DNA from: Acidobacteriota bacterium
Lineage (GTDB): Bacteria; Acidobacteriota; Terriglobia; Acidiferrales; UBA7541
Assembly (NCBI GenBank): GCA_027307115.1
Contig: DAHUXN010000035.1
Location: 62,001-126,000 of the forward strand
DNA: 64,000 bases
Reading direction: 5' to 3'
Shown one piece after another: positions 42,776 to 50,943 of this stretch; the stretch's first letter is position 1, and each line of letters begins with the position of its first letter. The notes under the pieces were generated by a model. That model made no database searches. It saw nothing but the letters and a program-made list of their open reading frames with translations, and had not been told where the DNA came from. The translations under genes and the position numbers were made by a program.

Positions 42776-43112
42776 AAGAGTCTCTCAAATCGTCCTCGCG
42801 GAACATGGCTTCCAAATTGCTCTGCGGATCCCCAAGAATTTCTTGTGAGTCTTGATGTTGGCAAAGGCCCCGGTGAAGTGTCAATGGTAAACGCGTTTGC
42901 TTTGCACTTAATATGCAAAGGAATGTCGAATTTCGGGGGCAACGGAGTCATCTGGAATTGGCCCTTGACCGAGGCCCTTTTGCCCTCTGATAACACAGCC
43001 TTTAGAGTGCCAAAATAAGCCTAAGTCTAGCACTTAAATTGCTCTACATCCGAGTACTAAAACTGTGGTTCCAAGGGGACCTGAAGAATTTTTCGTTCCT
43101 GGGGGCGAGGTA
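42776..43112. other. Divergent promoter region between kinase and PilZ genes
   Basis: About 335 bases with no gene. It contains the perfect inverted repeat CTTTGCA-N7-TGCAAAG (42900-42920). This dyad has the opposite inner order to the TGCAA-N4-TTGCA sites, so it may bind a different protein. I found no sound sigma-54 element for either gene. Confidence 0.45.
42900..42920. repeat. Perfect inverted repeat CTTTGCA-N7-TGCAAAG
   Basis: Seven-base arms with the spacer CTTAATA, 125 bp upstream of the histidine kinase start and about 190 bp before the PilZ gene on the other strand. A probable operator; the binding protein is unknown. Confidence 0.45.
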
Positions 43113-43442
43113 ATGAAATCGAATGGCCATCATGCAGAGCGTCGGAAGTCTCCGCGTATTCGCGTTCAGGTCCCACTCTTTATTCGGGGGACAAATAGTC
43201 AAGGTGTAGAGTTCTTGGAATTGGCAAAAACTCTCGATATTAGCGGCCAAGGTGCAAGGTTAATCAGTCCTCATGCACTGAGCCACGATGAACTGATCCT
43301 GTTGACGATACCCGCCCCACTTCCCAGATCTTACGAATTTGGCGAATCTGGGACGCCGCCAATTCAGGCCCGTGTGCGCCGCCTGGAGTCCAGCGGCGAA
43401 ATGAAGCTGGCCGCCGTGGAATTCCTAAAACCCTTAGAATAG
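43113..43442 (+). CDS. Single-domain PilZ protein
   Basis: About 109 residues. After MKSNGHHAERRKSPRIRVQVPLFIRG (arginine motif RRKSPRIR, matching RxxxR) comes TLDISGQGARL, a match to D/NxSxxG, so both halves of the c-di-GMP site look intact. I chose ATG 43113, with GGCGAGG upstream, over the GTG at 43065 that adds 16 residues unlike any PilZ domain. It is divergent from the histidine kinase gene and lies about 275 bases before the GGDEF-PilZ gene on the same strand. Confidence 0.82.
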   Translation: MKSNGHHAERRKSPRIRVQVPLFIRGTNSQGVEFLELAKTLDISGQGARLISPHALSHDELILLTIPAPLPRSYEFGESGTPPIQARVRRLESSGEMKLAAVEFLKPLE

Positions 43443-43718
43443 GCGCGAGTTAACTGGCATACCGGTTCAATTGACATGCACCGTATCCGCAAAAAGTAGG
43501 AATTCGTTTCCCTCGTCCGCCCGCAATTCCGCGGGATCATGTCCGTAACCAACCCCTCTCGCCCTTCATCCTTCCGATTCAGTGACATACGGATGCCCAC
43601 TTCCGAACAAATTCCTTGAGCGTTGGCATTGTCATTGCTATGCTCACCAATGTCCCCGCAGGAGCCGCTCACATAGAAGTGAGCCGGATAATCCCGAAAG
43701 AGTAAGACCAACACTTTG

Positions 43719-44933
43719 ATGCCCCAGCCATCCGAGTCCAATCCACCGCTGCACGCCGACGACTCATTTTTCGATCTGCTCGTCGAGACGCTCGGGAACG
43801 TCGACGAGCCTGTACGCGGTGTGTTCCTTCAACAGTTTTTCAAGTCCATCGCGCGTATCGATTTGTCGCCCGCACAAAGCCTCGATTACTGGAATCAGAT
43901 TCTCGCGCGTCGCACCGAACTTTCCGAAAGTATGGGCAAGCGCGTCTCTCTCAGGACCGCAATGGTCGACGTTCTCGCGGCCGCCAGTTTCCTCCGCGTG
44001 CCCATTCTCGTCGAGTATGAGGAGTTTAAAAAACTCCAACTAAATGCGGCGACAGACTCGCTCACCGGCCTCTATAACCGGCGGCTTTTCGAGGAATACT
44101 GCGATAAGGAATTCAATCGCGCCAAGCGCTACGGTCAGCATCTCGCGCTTGTGCTGCTCGACCTCCATCGCCTAAAGGAAGTCAACGACCGGTATGGACA
44201 CTTGCGTGGCGATGAAGTTCTGCAGCTCGCCGCAACGATTCTGCGAAAAACTTTACGCGCCTCTGATTTTGCGTTTCGTATCGGCGGAGACGAGTTTGCC
44301 CTGCTTCTTCCCCAAGCTGATCCCGAGCAGGCCGTCACTCTCTGCGATCGCCTGCGAGCCAATTTCGAATTGGAATCAGCTCCCATGAAACTCAGCACCC
44401 CGGTGACCATTGACTACGGTATTGCCGTCCATCCCCAGGATGGCGACACCAAAGAGATTCTCGTTCGCTTGGCTGACGAACGCCTCTACCGGCTCAAGAA
44501 TGCCCAGCGCGAACAGACGCGTTCGGCTGGCGTTCCCAAAACCGCGCCTTCCATTCGCACCGAGCCTGCCGCTCCAACGCGCGTCGCGCCTCCGCCAGTC
44601 TCGAAGGCAACTCCTGCCGGACCATTCGCGGCCCCTCGCGAAACTCCCAAGCAGTCTCCGCAGTCTGAGCGCCGCAAATGGGAACGCGTCTCGCTCGCCG
44701 GAACACACGCTTATGCCGTTATCTCCGGAAACGAAAAGAAGAGCGCAACAGTTATGGACCTTTGTACTGGTGGATTGTCCCTTATTGTCGAGAACCCGGA
44801 AGACTTGGCCTCTCCGTTCTTTGCTGTTCTTCACGTGCCGATCTTGCCGCCCCTTCGCGTCAATCTTCGCCGGATCTACACCCGTAAAATCGAGAACGGC
44901 CGCAGCCAGATTGGTTGCGCCTTCGTCTCTTGA
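43719..44933 (+). CDS. Diguanylate cyclase fused to C-terminal PilZ domain
   Basis: About 404 residues. A helical N-terminal region (about 1-105) has no domain I recognise. The GGDEF domain follows: TDSLTGLYNRRLFEEYCDKEFNRAKRYGQHLALVLLDLHRLKEVNDRYGHLRGDEVL, with the intact GGDEF at 189-193 and the inhibitory-site RASD (RxxD) five residues before it. A Pro/Ala-rich linker of about 60 residues leads to a PilZ domain: RRKWERV (RxxxR) and MDLCTGGLSLIV, where cysteine replaces the serine of DxSxxG. The protein should make c-di-GMP and be feedback-controlled, with its own PilZ sensing the product. An in-frame TTG precedes the ATG; I use the ATG. Confidence 0.9.
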   Translation: MPQPSESNPPLHADDSFFDLLVETLGNVDEPVRGVFLQQFFKSIARIDLSPAQSLDYWNQILARRTELSESMGKRVSLRTAMVDVLAAASFLRVPILVEYEEFKKLQLNAATDSLTGLYNRRLFEEYCDKEFNRAKRYGQHLALVLLDLHRLKEVNDRYGHLRGDEVLQLAATILRKTLRASDFAFRIGGDEFALLLPQADPEQAVTLCDRLRANFELESAPMKLSTPVTIDYGIAVHPQDGDTKEILVRLADERLYRLKNAQREQTRSAGVPKTAPSIRTEPAAPTRVAPPPVSKATPAGPFAAPRETPKQSPQSERRKWERVSLAGTHAYAVISGNEKKSATVMDLCTGGLSLIVENPEDLASPFFAVLHVPILPPLRVNLRRIYTRKIENGRSQIGCAFVS

Positions 44934-44963
44934 TTCTCGCGCTTTTCGAATCGAGGAAACCGG

Positions 44964-45998
44964 TTATTTTAGGACGTAGGAGCGGTACAGCGTGTCGCGC
45001 TGCGCGGGCATGTAACCCGCGTCGGTGATGATGCGGCGAAGCTCGGACTCATTCGTGCGATTGCGGACTCCGGCGGCGTAAACCACATTTTCCTCGATCA
45101 AAATGCTGCCCACATCGTCGGCGCCGAACTGCAAACCCACCTGACAGACTTTGATTCCCGGCGTGAGCCAGCTCGATTGAATGTGGTCGATGTTGTCGAG
45201 ATAAAGCCGGCTGATGGCCAGCGTCTTTAAGTATTCAACCGCGGTCGCCTCCGGAACCTTCTTGCCCAGCGGAGTATTTTCCGGCGCAAACATCCACGGA
45301 ATGAAAGCCGTGAAACCGCCCGTGTCTTCTTGGATGCGGCGCAGCCGTTCAAAATGATTGACCCGATGGCGATATTCCTCGCCGCAGCCGAACATCATGG
45401 TGGCAGTGGTGCGCATGCCCAATGAATGCGCGGTGCGATGCATCAGCTCCCATTCATCCGCCGAGCATTTCAAGCGCGAAATACGCGAGCGCATTTCATC
45501 GTCCAGAATTTCCGCACCGCCTCCGGGGATAGAATCGAGCCCCGCGTCCGCCAAGCGCGCTATCGTGTCGCGAACCGAAAGGCCGGAAACCTCGGCGATG
45601 CAGGTGATCTCCGGCGCGGAAAAGCAATGCAGATGAATCTGCGGGTAACGCTGTTTCAGCGAGCTGAGCAGATTTTCGAAGTATTCAATGCGCAAATCCG
45701 GATGCAAGCCGCCCTGCATCAGGATGCCGGTGCCGCCGAGTTCAATCATCTCGTCAATTTTTTGATAAATTTCTTCGAACGGCAAAATGTAGCCGTCTTT
45801 CGCTCCCAACGGCCGGTAGAAAGCGCAAAACGAGCAGTATTCCGTGCAGAAATTCGTGTAGTTAATATTACGATCGATCTGATAGGTGGCGACGCGCGGG
45901 TCGTTCTTCTTGCGGCGGACTTCATTGGCCGCCATCCCGATGGCTACCACATCATCAGAGTTGAAGAGGTCGAGCGCTTCCTGTTGGGTGATTCCCAT
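44964..45998 (-). CDS. mqnC: Cyclic dehypoxanthinyl futalosine synthase (radical SAM)
   Basis: A 344-residue radical SAM enzyme. The cluster-binding motif CTEYCSFC (Cys51, Cys55, Cys58) sits after YQIDRNINYTNF. The rest (GGTGILMQGGLHPDLRIEYFENLLSSLK, TTATMMFGCGEEYRHRVNHFERLRRIQEDTGGFTAFIPWMF and SWLTPGIKVCQVGLQFGADDVGSILIEENV) is typical of MqnC, which cyclises dehypoxanthine futalosine in the futalosine route to menaquinone. Length matches the family. It is the last gene of the minus-strand set mqnA - MOSC - mqnC. MqnE is a related enzyme, but this sequence fits MqnC better. Confidence 0.9.
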   Translation of the reverse strand: MGITQQEALDLFNSDDVVAIGMAANEVRRKKNDPRVATYQIDRNINYTNFCTEYCSFCAFYRPLGAKDGYILPFEEIYQKIDEMIELGGTGILMQGGLHPDLRIEYFENLLSSLKQRYPQIHLHCFSAPEITCIAEVSGLSVRDTIARLADAGLDSIPGGGAEILDDEMRSRISRLKCSADEWELMHRTAHSLGMRTTATMMFGCGEEYRHRVNHFERLRRIQEDTGGFTAFIPWMFAPENTPLGKKVPEATAVEYLKTLAISRLYLDNIDHIQSSWLTPGIKVCQVGLQFGADDVGSILIEENVVYAAGVRNRTNESELRRIITDAGYMPAQRDTLYRSYVLK

Positions 45999-46028
45999 GG
46001 TCTTCGGTTCGCTTCTCTTTAGCCAGAT

Positions 46029-46787
46029 TCAGATCGCGTATATCGGGTCGCCCGCTCGCACAACCCCTTCGCGCAACACCGAGCCATACACTCCGAGGCA
46101 ATTCGCGTGATTCTTAGCCACCACTTCGAACACTTTCGGCGAGGCTTCGGCGGTCAATGGATCCAGAGTAATGATAACGCAGCGCGCGTCTTTTTTCACA
46201 ATCATCACTGTGAGCTTCTCGCCGATGCGCAGTTTCGCGCCGACCAGCTCATTTTCGTAAAACGGCTCCGCATTGTCCCAGCGCACGTAGAAATTCGCCC
46301 GAAATCGCCGGCGATCGAGCTCCATGCCCGCTTCCTGCGAAAGAGATTGTAGGGAATCGACACCCAGCAATGAAATCGGGCAAGCGTCGTGCATTGCGCG
46401 TTCGGAAAAGCGCAGCTCGAGTTTCCGCCCGAAGCGTTCCTCAAAAAATGGCGTGAACGCTGAATCATCCACGGAAAGCGTCCGGCCCTGCGGCGTAACG
46501 ACTTCCAGACGAAAACAGTTCTCCGGCGGATGAGGATCCGCAGGATCGGGGGGCGCAACGAAACGCGGGCAGAATAAAATCATTTCGCGCTTCACACGGC
46601 CAGTCATCCACGGAAAGCTCGAAGGATTGGTGGGATCGATGAATGCGTATGCGCGGTCGCCCGCAATCCCCGCATACGTCACGTAGACTTCGCGCAAATC
46701 TTCGCCAGCCATGCCTTTAAAGGGATACCGGCGGAGAATCTCGATTGTTCCAAGCTTTGCAGAAGACGAAGCCGGCGGTGTTTCCAA
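46029..46787 (-). CDS. MOSC-domain protein in the menaquinone operon
   Basis: A 252-residue protein. The N-terminal part has the MOSC beta-barrel start (ILRRYPFKGMAGEDLREVYVTYAGIAGDRAYAFID), followed by MOSC segments including SLLGVDSLQSLSQEAGMELDRRRFRANFYV and DARCVIITLDP. The cysteine in ARCVIITLDP matches the molybdenum-binding cysteine position of mARC/YcbX-type MOSC proteins, suggesting a molybdenum cofactor-linked oxidoreductase or sulfur-carrier role. The start is TTG 46787. It follows mqnA by only three bases and precedes mqnC by 30, so all three are probably one operon. A direct role in menaquinone synthesis is not established. Confidence 0.78.
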   Translation of the reverse strand: METPPASSSAKLGTIEILRRYPFKGMAGEDLREVYVTYAGIAGDRAYAFIDPTNPSSFPWMTGRVKREMILFCPRFVAPPDPADPHPPENCFRLEVVTPQGRTLSVDDSAFTPFFEERFGRKLELRFSERAMHDACPISLLGVDSLQSLSQEAGMELDRRRFRANFYVRWDNAEPFYENELVGAKLRIGEKLTVMIVKKDARCVIITLDPLTAEASPKVFEVVAKNHANCLGVYGSVLREGVVRAGDPIYAI

Positions 46788-46790
46788 CGC

Positions 46791-47711
46791 TCAGGCTCCG
46801 CGGCCCGCGACCGATCCCGCCGGAGCCGCCGCGAATTCAATCGGCCGCGCGCTCGGAATCAGCCCCGCAGCCGCGCATTTCTCAAAATAGAGTTTCAGTC
46901 CCTCGAGATTTTCTTCGTCCAGCGAAAAATCAATGTTATCGCGCAGATAACTTTCCAGCGAACTCGCGGGCAGGTCGAGCTTCACCGAAGCTGCCTCCGC
47001 GATGTCCTCGATGTGCGCCAGCCCGAATTCCTTCGACGCCTGAAAATCGGCAACGACTTCAGGCGTGATTTTTTCGCGTCGCCCGGCCCAGATGGCCAGA
47101 ACGCACGGCTTGCCCGTCATTTCGCGCCACTGGTAAGCCACATCGTAAACAAACACCGACGGAAATCCCGGCACGGGCAATTCGTCTGCATCGCCCTGGC
47201 AGCAAACTCCCGAAAGTCCCGCGCGCGGCGTTTTCGCGAACAGAAACTCCATTTTCAGCGCGATGCGCAGCGCTGGATCGCCAATCACCAACGCCGCGTC
47301 CGCGTCAGCGAGCATCGCCGAAGCATCCGGCGCGGCGTCGACGAACTCCGGCTCGATGCCCCAATCGCCAGCCGCCAGCAAACGCACCAGCGCGGACGAG
47401 CTGCGCGAACTTGTGTCCAGCGCGATGCGCTTTGCGCGGTCAATCGGTTTTTTCGACACCACCAAAATGCTGCGCACTTCGCCCTTTGCCGCCACGGACA
47501 TTCCCGGAAGGATCACCATTCCTTCCATGCGCTGATATTCGATGGCCGGCATGATGGCGACGTCCACATCGCCGCGCCGCAAAGCCTCCGCGCATTGCGA
47601 AGGCACCGTGAACGACAGCTCGTATTTGCCCGCCAGCGGCCCTTCCGTGAAGCCCCATACCAGCGGCGCCGTATTCAGATATTCGACGACAGAGATACGC
47701 AATTTTGTCAT
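46791..47711 (-). CDS. mqnA: Chorismate dehydratase MqnA
   Basis: About 306 residues resembling periplasmic-binding-protein folds. The start MTKLRISVVEYLNTAPLVWGFTEGPLAG and the segments VDVAIMPAIEYQRM, IALDTSSRSSSALVRLL and DAALVIGDPAL are typical of MqnA, which converts chorismate to 3-enolpyruvoyl-benzoate, the first step of the futalosine pathway. I chose ATG 47711; the earlier frame start adds ten leader residues. The leader just upstream is duplicated at 50781-50840 beyond the Rhs module. The downstream MOSC and mqnC genes share its strand and close spacing. Confidence 0.88.
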   Translation of the reverse strand: MTKLRISVVEYLNTAPLVWGFTEGPLAGKYELSFTVPSQCAEALRRGDVDVAIMPAIEYQRMEGMVILPGMSVAAKGEVRSILVVSKKPIDRAKRIALDTSSRSSSALVRLLAAGDWGIEPEFVDAAPDASAMLADADAALVIGDPALRIALKMEFLFAKTPRAGLSGVCCQGDADELPVPGFPSVFVYDVAYQWREMTGKPCVLAIWAGRREKITPEVVADFQASKEFGLAHIEDIAEAASVKLDLPASSLESYLRDNIDFSLDEENLEGLKLYFEKCAAAGLIPSARPIEFAAAPAGSVAGRGA

Positions 47712-47757
47712 AAGCAATCCGGGAAAAACGCGAATCCTCAATATAACACAAGGACAG
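47700..47757. repeat. mqnA leader, copy B of a direct repeat
   Basis: The 58 bases covering the mqnA start codon and its upstream leader (CAATTTTGTCATAAGC through CGAATCCTCAATATAACA) recur with a 2-base gap and scattered changes at 50781-50840. An 18-base core CGAATCCTCAATATAACA is identical. TATATT in this block on the minus strand may be a -10 element. Confidence 0.65.
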
Positions 47758-47784
47758 TAACGCCTTCCCGTGACTGTAATTCGT

Positions 47785-48128
47785 TCACATGATTAGTGAC
47801 ACTTGGCTTCTTCGGTTGAGATTTGAAGCGCTCGAGCGGTTCAGCGACTGCGGGTTGGCCGTCGAACCGGCAATCGGGTCCGGCGCCGACAGTCGTCCCA
47901 ACCGGCTCACGTGATACCGCGCCATGGCGTAATGGTTCCCCGACTCGGAGTCATACTCGTACGTCGTGAAGTACAGCTTGTCGTTCGTGGCGTTGTACCA
48001 CGATTCGCCAAATGGGAAGTGTCCCATCTCCGCCGCCACGCCGCCGCTGGAATTCGTCACCATGCGGTTCGAGAGATGGTCCTGATGATAGTAAGATGAT
48101 AATAATTCGTGCCCGAGGAATCGATCCG
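47785..48128 (-). pseudogene. Decayed Rhs core fragment (copy B)
   Basis: A short remnant of an Rhs/YD-type core tail (AEMGHFPFGESWYNATNDKLYFTTYEYDSESGNHYAMARYHVSRLGRLSAPDP), aligning over 47840-48128 with 50302-50579. Relative to that copy it has an 11-base insertion near 48085-48095 within TATCATC direct repeats, which breaks the frame upstream of MVTNSSGG. Downstream of NPQSLNR it diverges into SSASNLNRRSQVSLIM and stops. It is not expected to be functional, and probably marks a former alternative Rhs C-terminal tip. Confidence 0.75.
47840..48128. repeat. Rhs core direct repeat, copy B
   Basis: About 280 bases matching 50302-50579 at high identity in the same orientation, starting at TTCAGCGACTGCGGGTTGG and ending at AATCGATCCG. 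The two copies enclose the metallopeptidase tip and the beta-propeller gene. Confidence 0.75.
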
Positions 48129-48183
48129 GTCAACGAATCGGAGCTACACACAATCGGTAGTTGCTTATGGTCGCGGACTGTCA

Positions 48184-49275
48184 CTATTTCTCGGTTGCAG
48201 CGAAAAGTGGAGACCTGCGCCAACTCTTGCCCTCATCCTTCGTCTCATAGAGGTAACCACCATCACGGACAACCCACCCATTTCCCGATTCAAGCAATAC
48301 CAACTTGCCAAAGCTCGTGCACTGCAAATAGTCAGCGGCAGGCAAAACATGTTTTCCCTTCCAGGTTGCACCGCCGTCACTCGTACACGTTAAACTCGTT
48401 GAGAAGCCGACCACGCACCCGCTCCTCTCATTCCAAAACGATAGGCTAACTAAGGCTTCAATCTTGTCGGTACTTTTCGCGACGACCCAATTCTTACCGA
48501 AGTCGCGTGTAGAGAGAATTACGCCATCCGGCGACTGACCAATCAAAAATCCACTCCCGTCGGCAAAAAGCACCGCGTCGGAGACAGAAAATGCGTCTTG
48601 ATTGATTCCCAACTCCTTCAATTTCAATGGGGACTGCCAACTCCTGCCTCCGTTACTTGAGTGCAGAACGAATCCTTGCCCGTAAATCCATAGACCCAAT
48701 CTCCGCCCCACGAGCAGCCCGAAACAATTACCGATTCCTGGTATTTCAGATGCTTTCTGCAGTGTTCGACCGCCATCCGAGGTCTGGTAAACAACAACAC
48801 GAGTCGATGCCGAAGCGACAAACCACCCATGGCGAGAATCTATGAAAGCCAAATTCACGACTTCAAGTCCGTCCACAGCAGGCCGAGTCATCGGCTGCGA
48901 TGATACCTGCCGCCAAGACTTACCGCCGTCACTGGACCGGAGAAGAAAAGTACCTGATTGCCCTTCTCCCTCTTTCAGCGACCATCCCACAGTCGCGCTA
49001 ATGAAATAAATGCGATCAGTCCCAGCCTGAACTCTGCTTGTCGCCCAGGTTTTGCCGCCGTCCGTAGTTTGTTTTATGTAGAACTGTTTGCGGGCATGAT
49101 CGTTAAGCAGAACCCACAGATGCCCGCCGCCCAAAGAGAACAGATCAAGTACTTCTTCGGTGCTGACCGGACATGAAAACCGATCCTGGCTCTGCTGTTC
49201 CGTTGTCCGAACCGACCAGCAGAGGAATGAAACGATGAAGCCGACCGCTAGCAAGATCTTAGTCCCAGAAAACAT
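48184..49275 (-). CDS. Membrane-anchored BNR/Ycf48-like beta-propeller protein, candidate immunity partner
   Basis: About 363 residues. ATG 49275 starts an N-terminal anchor helix (MFSGTKILLAVGFIVSFLCWSV), followed by six or so propeller blades marked by Asp-box-like motifs: TTDGGKTW, SSDGGKSW, TSDGGRTL, SSNGGRSW, STRDFGKNW, TSDGGATW and TKDEGKSW. The blades end with RSPLFAATEK. A longer frame to 49377 overlaps the Rhs-peptidase gene. It directly follows that gene on the same strand (about 60 bases), the position of an immunity gene in Rhs toxin modules. A periplasmic propeller with no known enzymatic motif would suit a protein that binds and blocks the toxin, but this is an inference. Confidence 0.6.
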   Translation of the reverse strand: MFSGTKILLAVGFIVSFLCWSVRTTEQQSQDRFSCPVSTEEVLDLFSLGGGHLWVLLNDHARKQFYIKQTTDGGKTWATSRVQAGTDRIYFISATVGWSLKEGEGQSGTFLLRSSDGGKSWRQVSSQPMTRPAVDGLEVVNLAFIDSRHGWFVASASTRVVVYQTSDGGRTLQKASEIPGIGNCFGLLVGRRLGLWIYGQGFVLHSSNGGRSWQSPLKLKELGINQDAFSVSDAVLFADGSGFLIGQSPDGVILSTRDFGKNWVVAKSTDKIEALVSLSFWNERSGCVVGFSTSLTCTSDGGATWKGKHVLPAADYLQCTSFGKLVLLESGNGWVVRDGGYLYETKDEGKSWRRSPLFAATEK

Positions 49276-49337
49276 AATAGAGTGCCTTTTCGTTCGAATC
49301 GAATACCCGCCGTCCGAGGTGCCGGATCTTGCCAACG

Positions 49338-50909
49338 CTACTGACTCTTCAGGGCACTTTCTATTGCTTTCAGACAATGCGTCAGGATCGTCTGTGTATT
49401 TCTAGCCGATTGATCGTCAGGATAGCCCATTTGACGGGTGACTGAAGGGCCGTCTGGCGGGACAACTCCAAGCGTGTGCGCTAGCTCGTGAAGTACCATC
49501 ACGGTTTGGCCACCCACGGATCCGCCGTGATAAGGACCAAGACCAGTGTATAACTGACTTGAGCCCGGTTGAAAGGCGCTATTAAAGACACTGCGGGAAT
49601 CGGCATTGTACTGTATCACTGCTTCCGGCCCCTCAAATTCGTTAGTTCCTGCCCCCGTGTAAGGACTGTCAAAGTGACCCGGCTCCAAGAGGTCGGATTG
49701 GAAGAAGCCCGCTGCCGTCGACGGAATGCCAAGCAAGGATGCGAGAGGCTGTGCGCCCTGTTGGACCAGAAAAGAACTGTTAAAAAAGTTTGCGCAATCG
49801 TTGTTCCCCTCAAGAATTTTATTGATAAGCGCTTCAACCCTTGAGAGGTTATCCGAGCTATTGCCTGGAAGCGGGAAGGTCCAGAGCATAATCACGGTGA
49901 ATATCTTGTTTTCGGTGCCCCGATCACAGTTGGGGAAACACGCACCAAACCCCTCCAGACGAATCTCGCTGGCAAGATCATTTCCCCCGACCTGAAATCC
50001 GCCATTTGGCAGATCGCCACTGTCGTCTTCTCCAAAACCGCCATCGAACGTTCCCCCGCCAAACGCATCAAACCAATCAGACGGGGCAGTGTGTGATATA
50101 CATCCATTCTGCGGCGGAGGATCGGCGTCCGCATCGCCTCCCTCTCCGTCTGCATCCGAATTGTCTGTGTCTGAGTGACCGCCGCCCGACGCTTGCTGCG
50201 ATTGGTCGCCCTTCGGATTCGCTTGCGCCGTGTTGCACGTGGTGGAGGCTCCTGAAGGATCAGTGACATTCGCCGGATCGTTGATCGAATAGCTGTAGCG
50301 ATTCAGCGACTGCGGGTTGGCCGTCGAACCTGCCATCGGATCCGGTGACGACAGCCGTCCCAACCGGCTCACGTGGTATCGCGCCATCGCGTAATGGTTC
50401 CCAGACTCTGAATCGTACTCGTATGTCGTGAAGTACAGCTTGTCATTCGTCGCGTTGTACCACGATTCGCCAAATGGGAAGTGTCCCATCTCCGCCGCCA
50501 CGCCACCGCTGGAATTCGTCACCATGCGGTTCGACAGATGATCCTGATGGTAATAATTCGTGCCCGAGGAATCGATCCGCGCCAGCAACGCTCCGCCCGC
50601 GTAAATGTATTCCCGCGTCGGCGAGCTCGGCGCAGCGCCGTTCGCGTACTCGGCAATCACTTTTGCACCCGAGAAGATGTACACGGTCGTCGTGCTGCCC
50701 GCGACCTTCTTCACCCGCAAGCCGTTACCGTCGTAAGTGTATGCCCCGGAACCCAGCCCTCCGCTCGCGGTGACTATGTGCAATTTTGTTATGTGCAATT
50801 CGCGAAAAGGACCCGAATCCTCAATATAACATAAAGACAAGGCCGAAGGCCGTGAGCACCATGCAGCGCAAAAATCGAATTCAGCCATCGTGAATTCTGA
50901 TATAAACAC
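49338..50909 (-). CDS. Orphan Rhs C-terminal protein with HExxH metallopeptidase-like tip
   Basis: An open frame of up to 523 residues. The middle part is a short Rhs core tail (LGSGAYTYDGNGLRVKKVAGSTTTVYIFSGAKVIAEYANGAAPSSPTREYIYAGGALLARIDSSGTNYYHQDHLSNRMV, then SRLGRLSSPDPMAGSTANPQSLNRYSYSINDPANVTDPSG). After DPSGAST comes a low-complexity Ser/Asp/Gly-rich linker, then a C-terminal domain of about 250 residues with VMVLHELAHTLGVVPPDG, an HExxH zinc-binding motif. The first 40 or so residues derive from the duplicated mqnA leader. Most of the long Rhs core is missing, so this is an orphan tip or a truncated toxin. The true start is uncertain (ATG 50909 or 50888). Confidence 0.65.
   Translation of the reverse strand: MFISEFTMAEFDFCAAWCSRPSALSLCYIEDSGPFRELHITKLHIVTASGGLGSGAYTYDGNGLRVKKVAGSTTTVYIFSGAKVIAEYANGAAPSSPTREYIYAGGALLARIDSSGTNYYHQDHLSNRMVTNSSGGVAAEMGHFPFGESWYNATNDKLYFTTYEYDSESGNHYAMARYHVSRLGRLSSPDPMAGSTANPQSLNRYSYSINDPANVTDPSGASTTCNTAQANPKGDQSQQASGGGHSDTDNSDADGEGGDADADPPPQNGCISHTAPSDWFDAFGGGTFDGGFGEDDSGDLPNGGFQVGGNDLASEIRLEGFGACFPNCDRGTENKIFTVIMLWTFPLPGNSSDNLSRVEALINKILEGNNDCANFFNSSFLVQQGAQPLASLLGIPSTAAGFFQSDLLEPGHFDSPYTGAGTNEFEGPEAVIQYNADSRSVFNSAFQPGSSQLYTGLGPYHGGSVGGQTVMVLHELAHTLGVVPPDGPSVTRQMGYPDDQSARNTQTILTHCLKAIESALKSQ
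50302..50579. repeat. Rhs core direct repeat, copy A
   Basis: Matches 47840-48128 in the same orientation. This copy keeps an intact Rhs reading frame and lacks the 11-base insertion. Confidence 0.75.
50781..50840. repeat. mqnA leader, copy A of a direct repeat
   Basis: About 60 bases related to 47700-47757 with a 2-base gap and several substitutions; the ATG of mqnA has become ATA. The repeats bracket the whole Rhs/metallopeptidase/propeller block. Confidence 0.65.
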
Positions 50910-50943
50910 CGTCGGTCATCAGCCACGTAACGGAGGAGCATTC

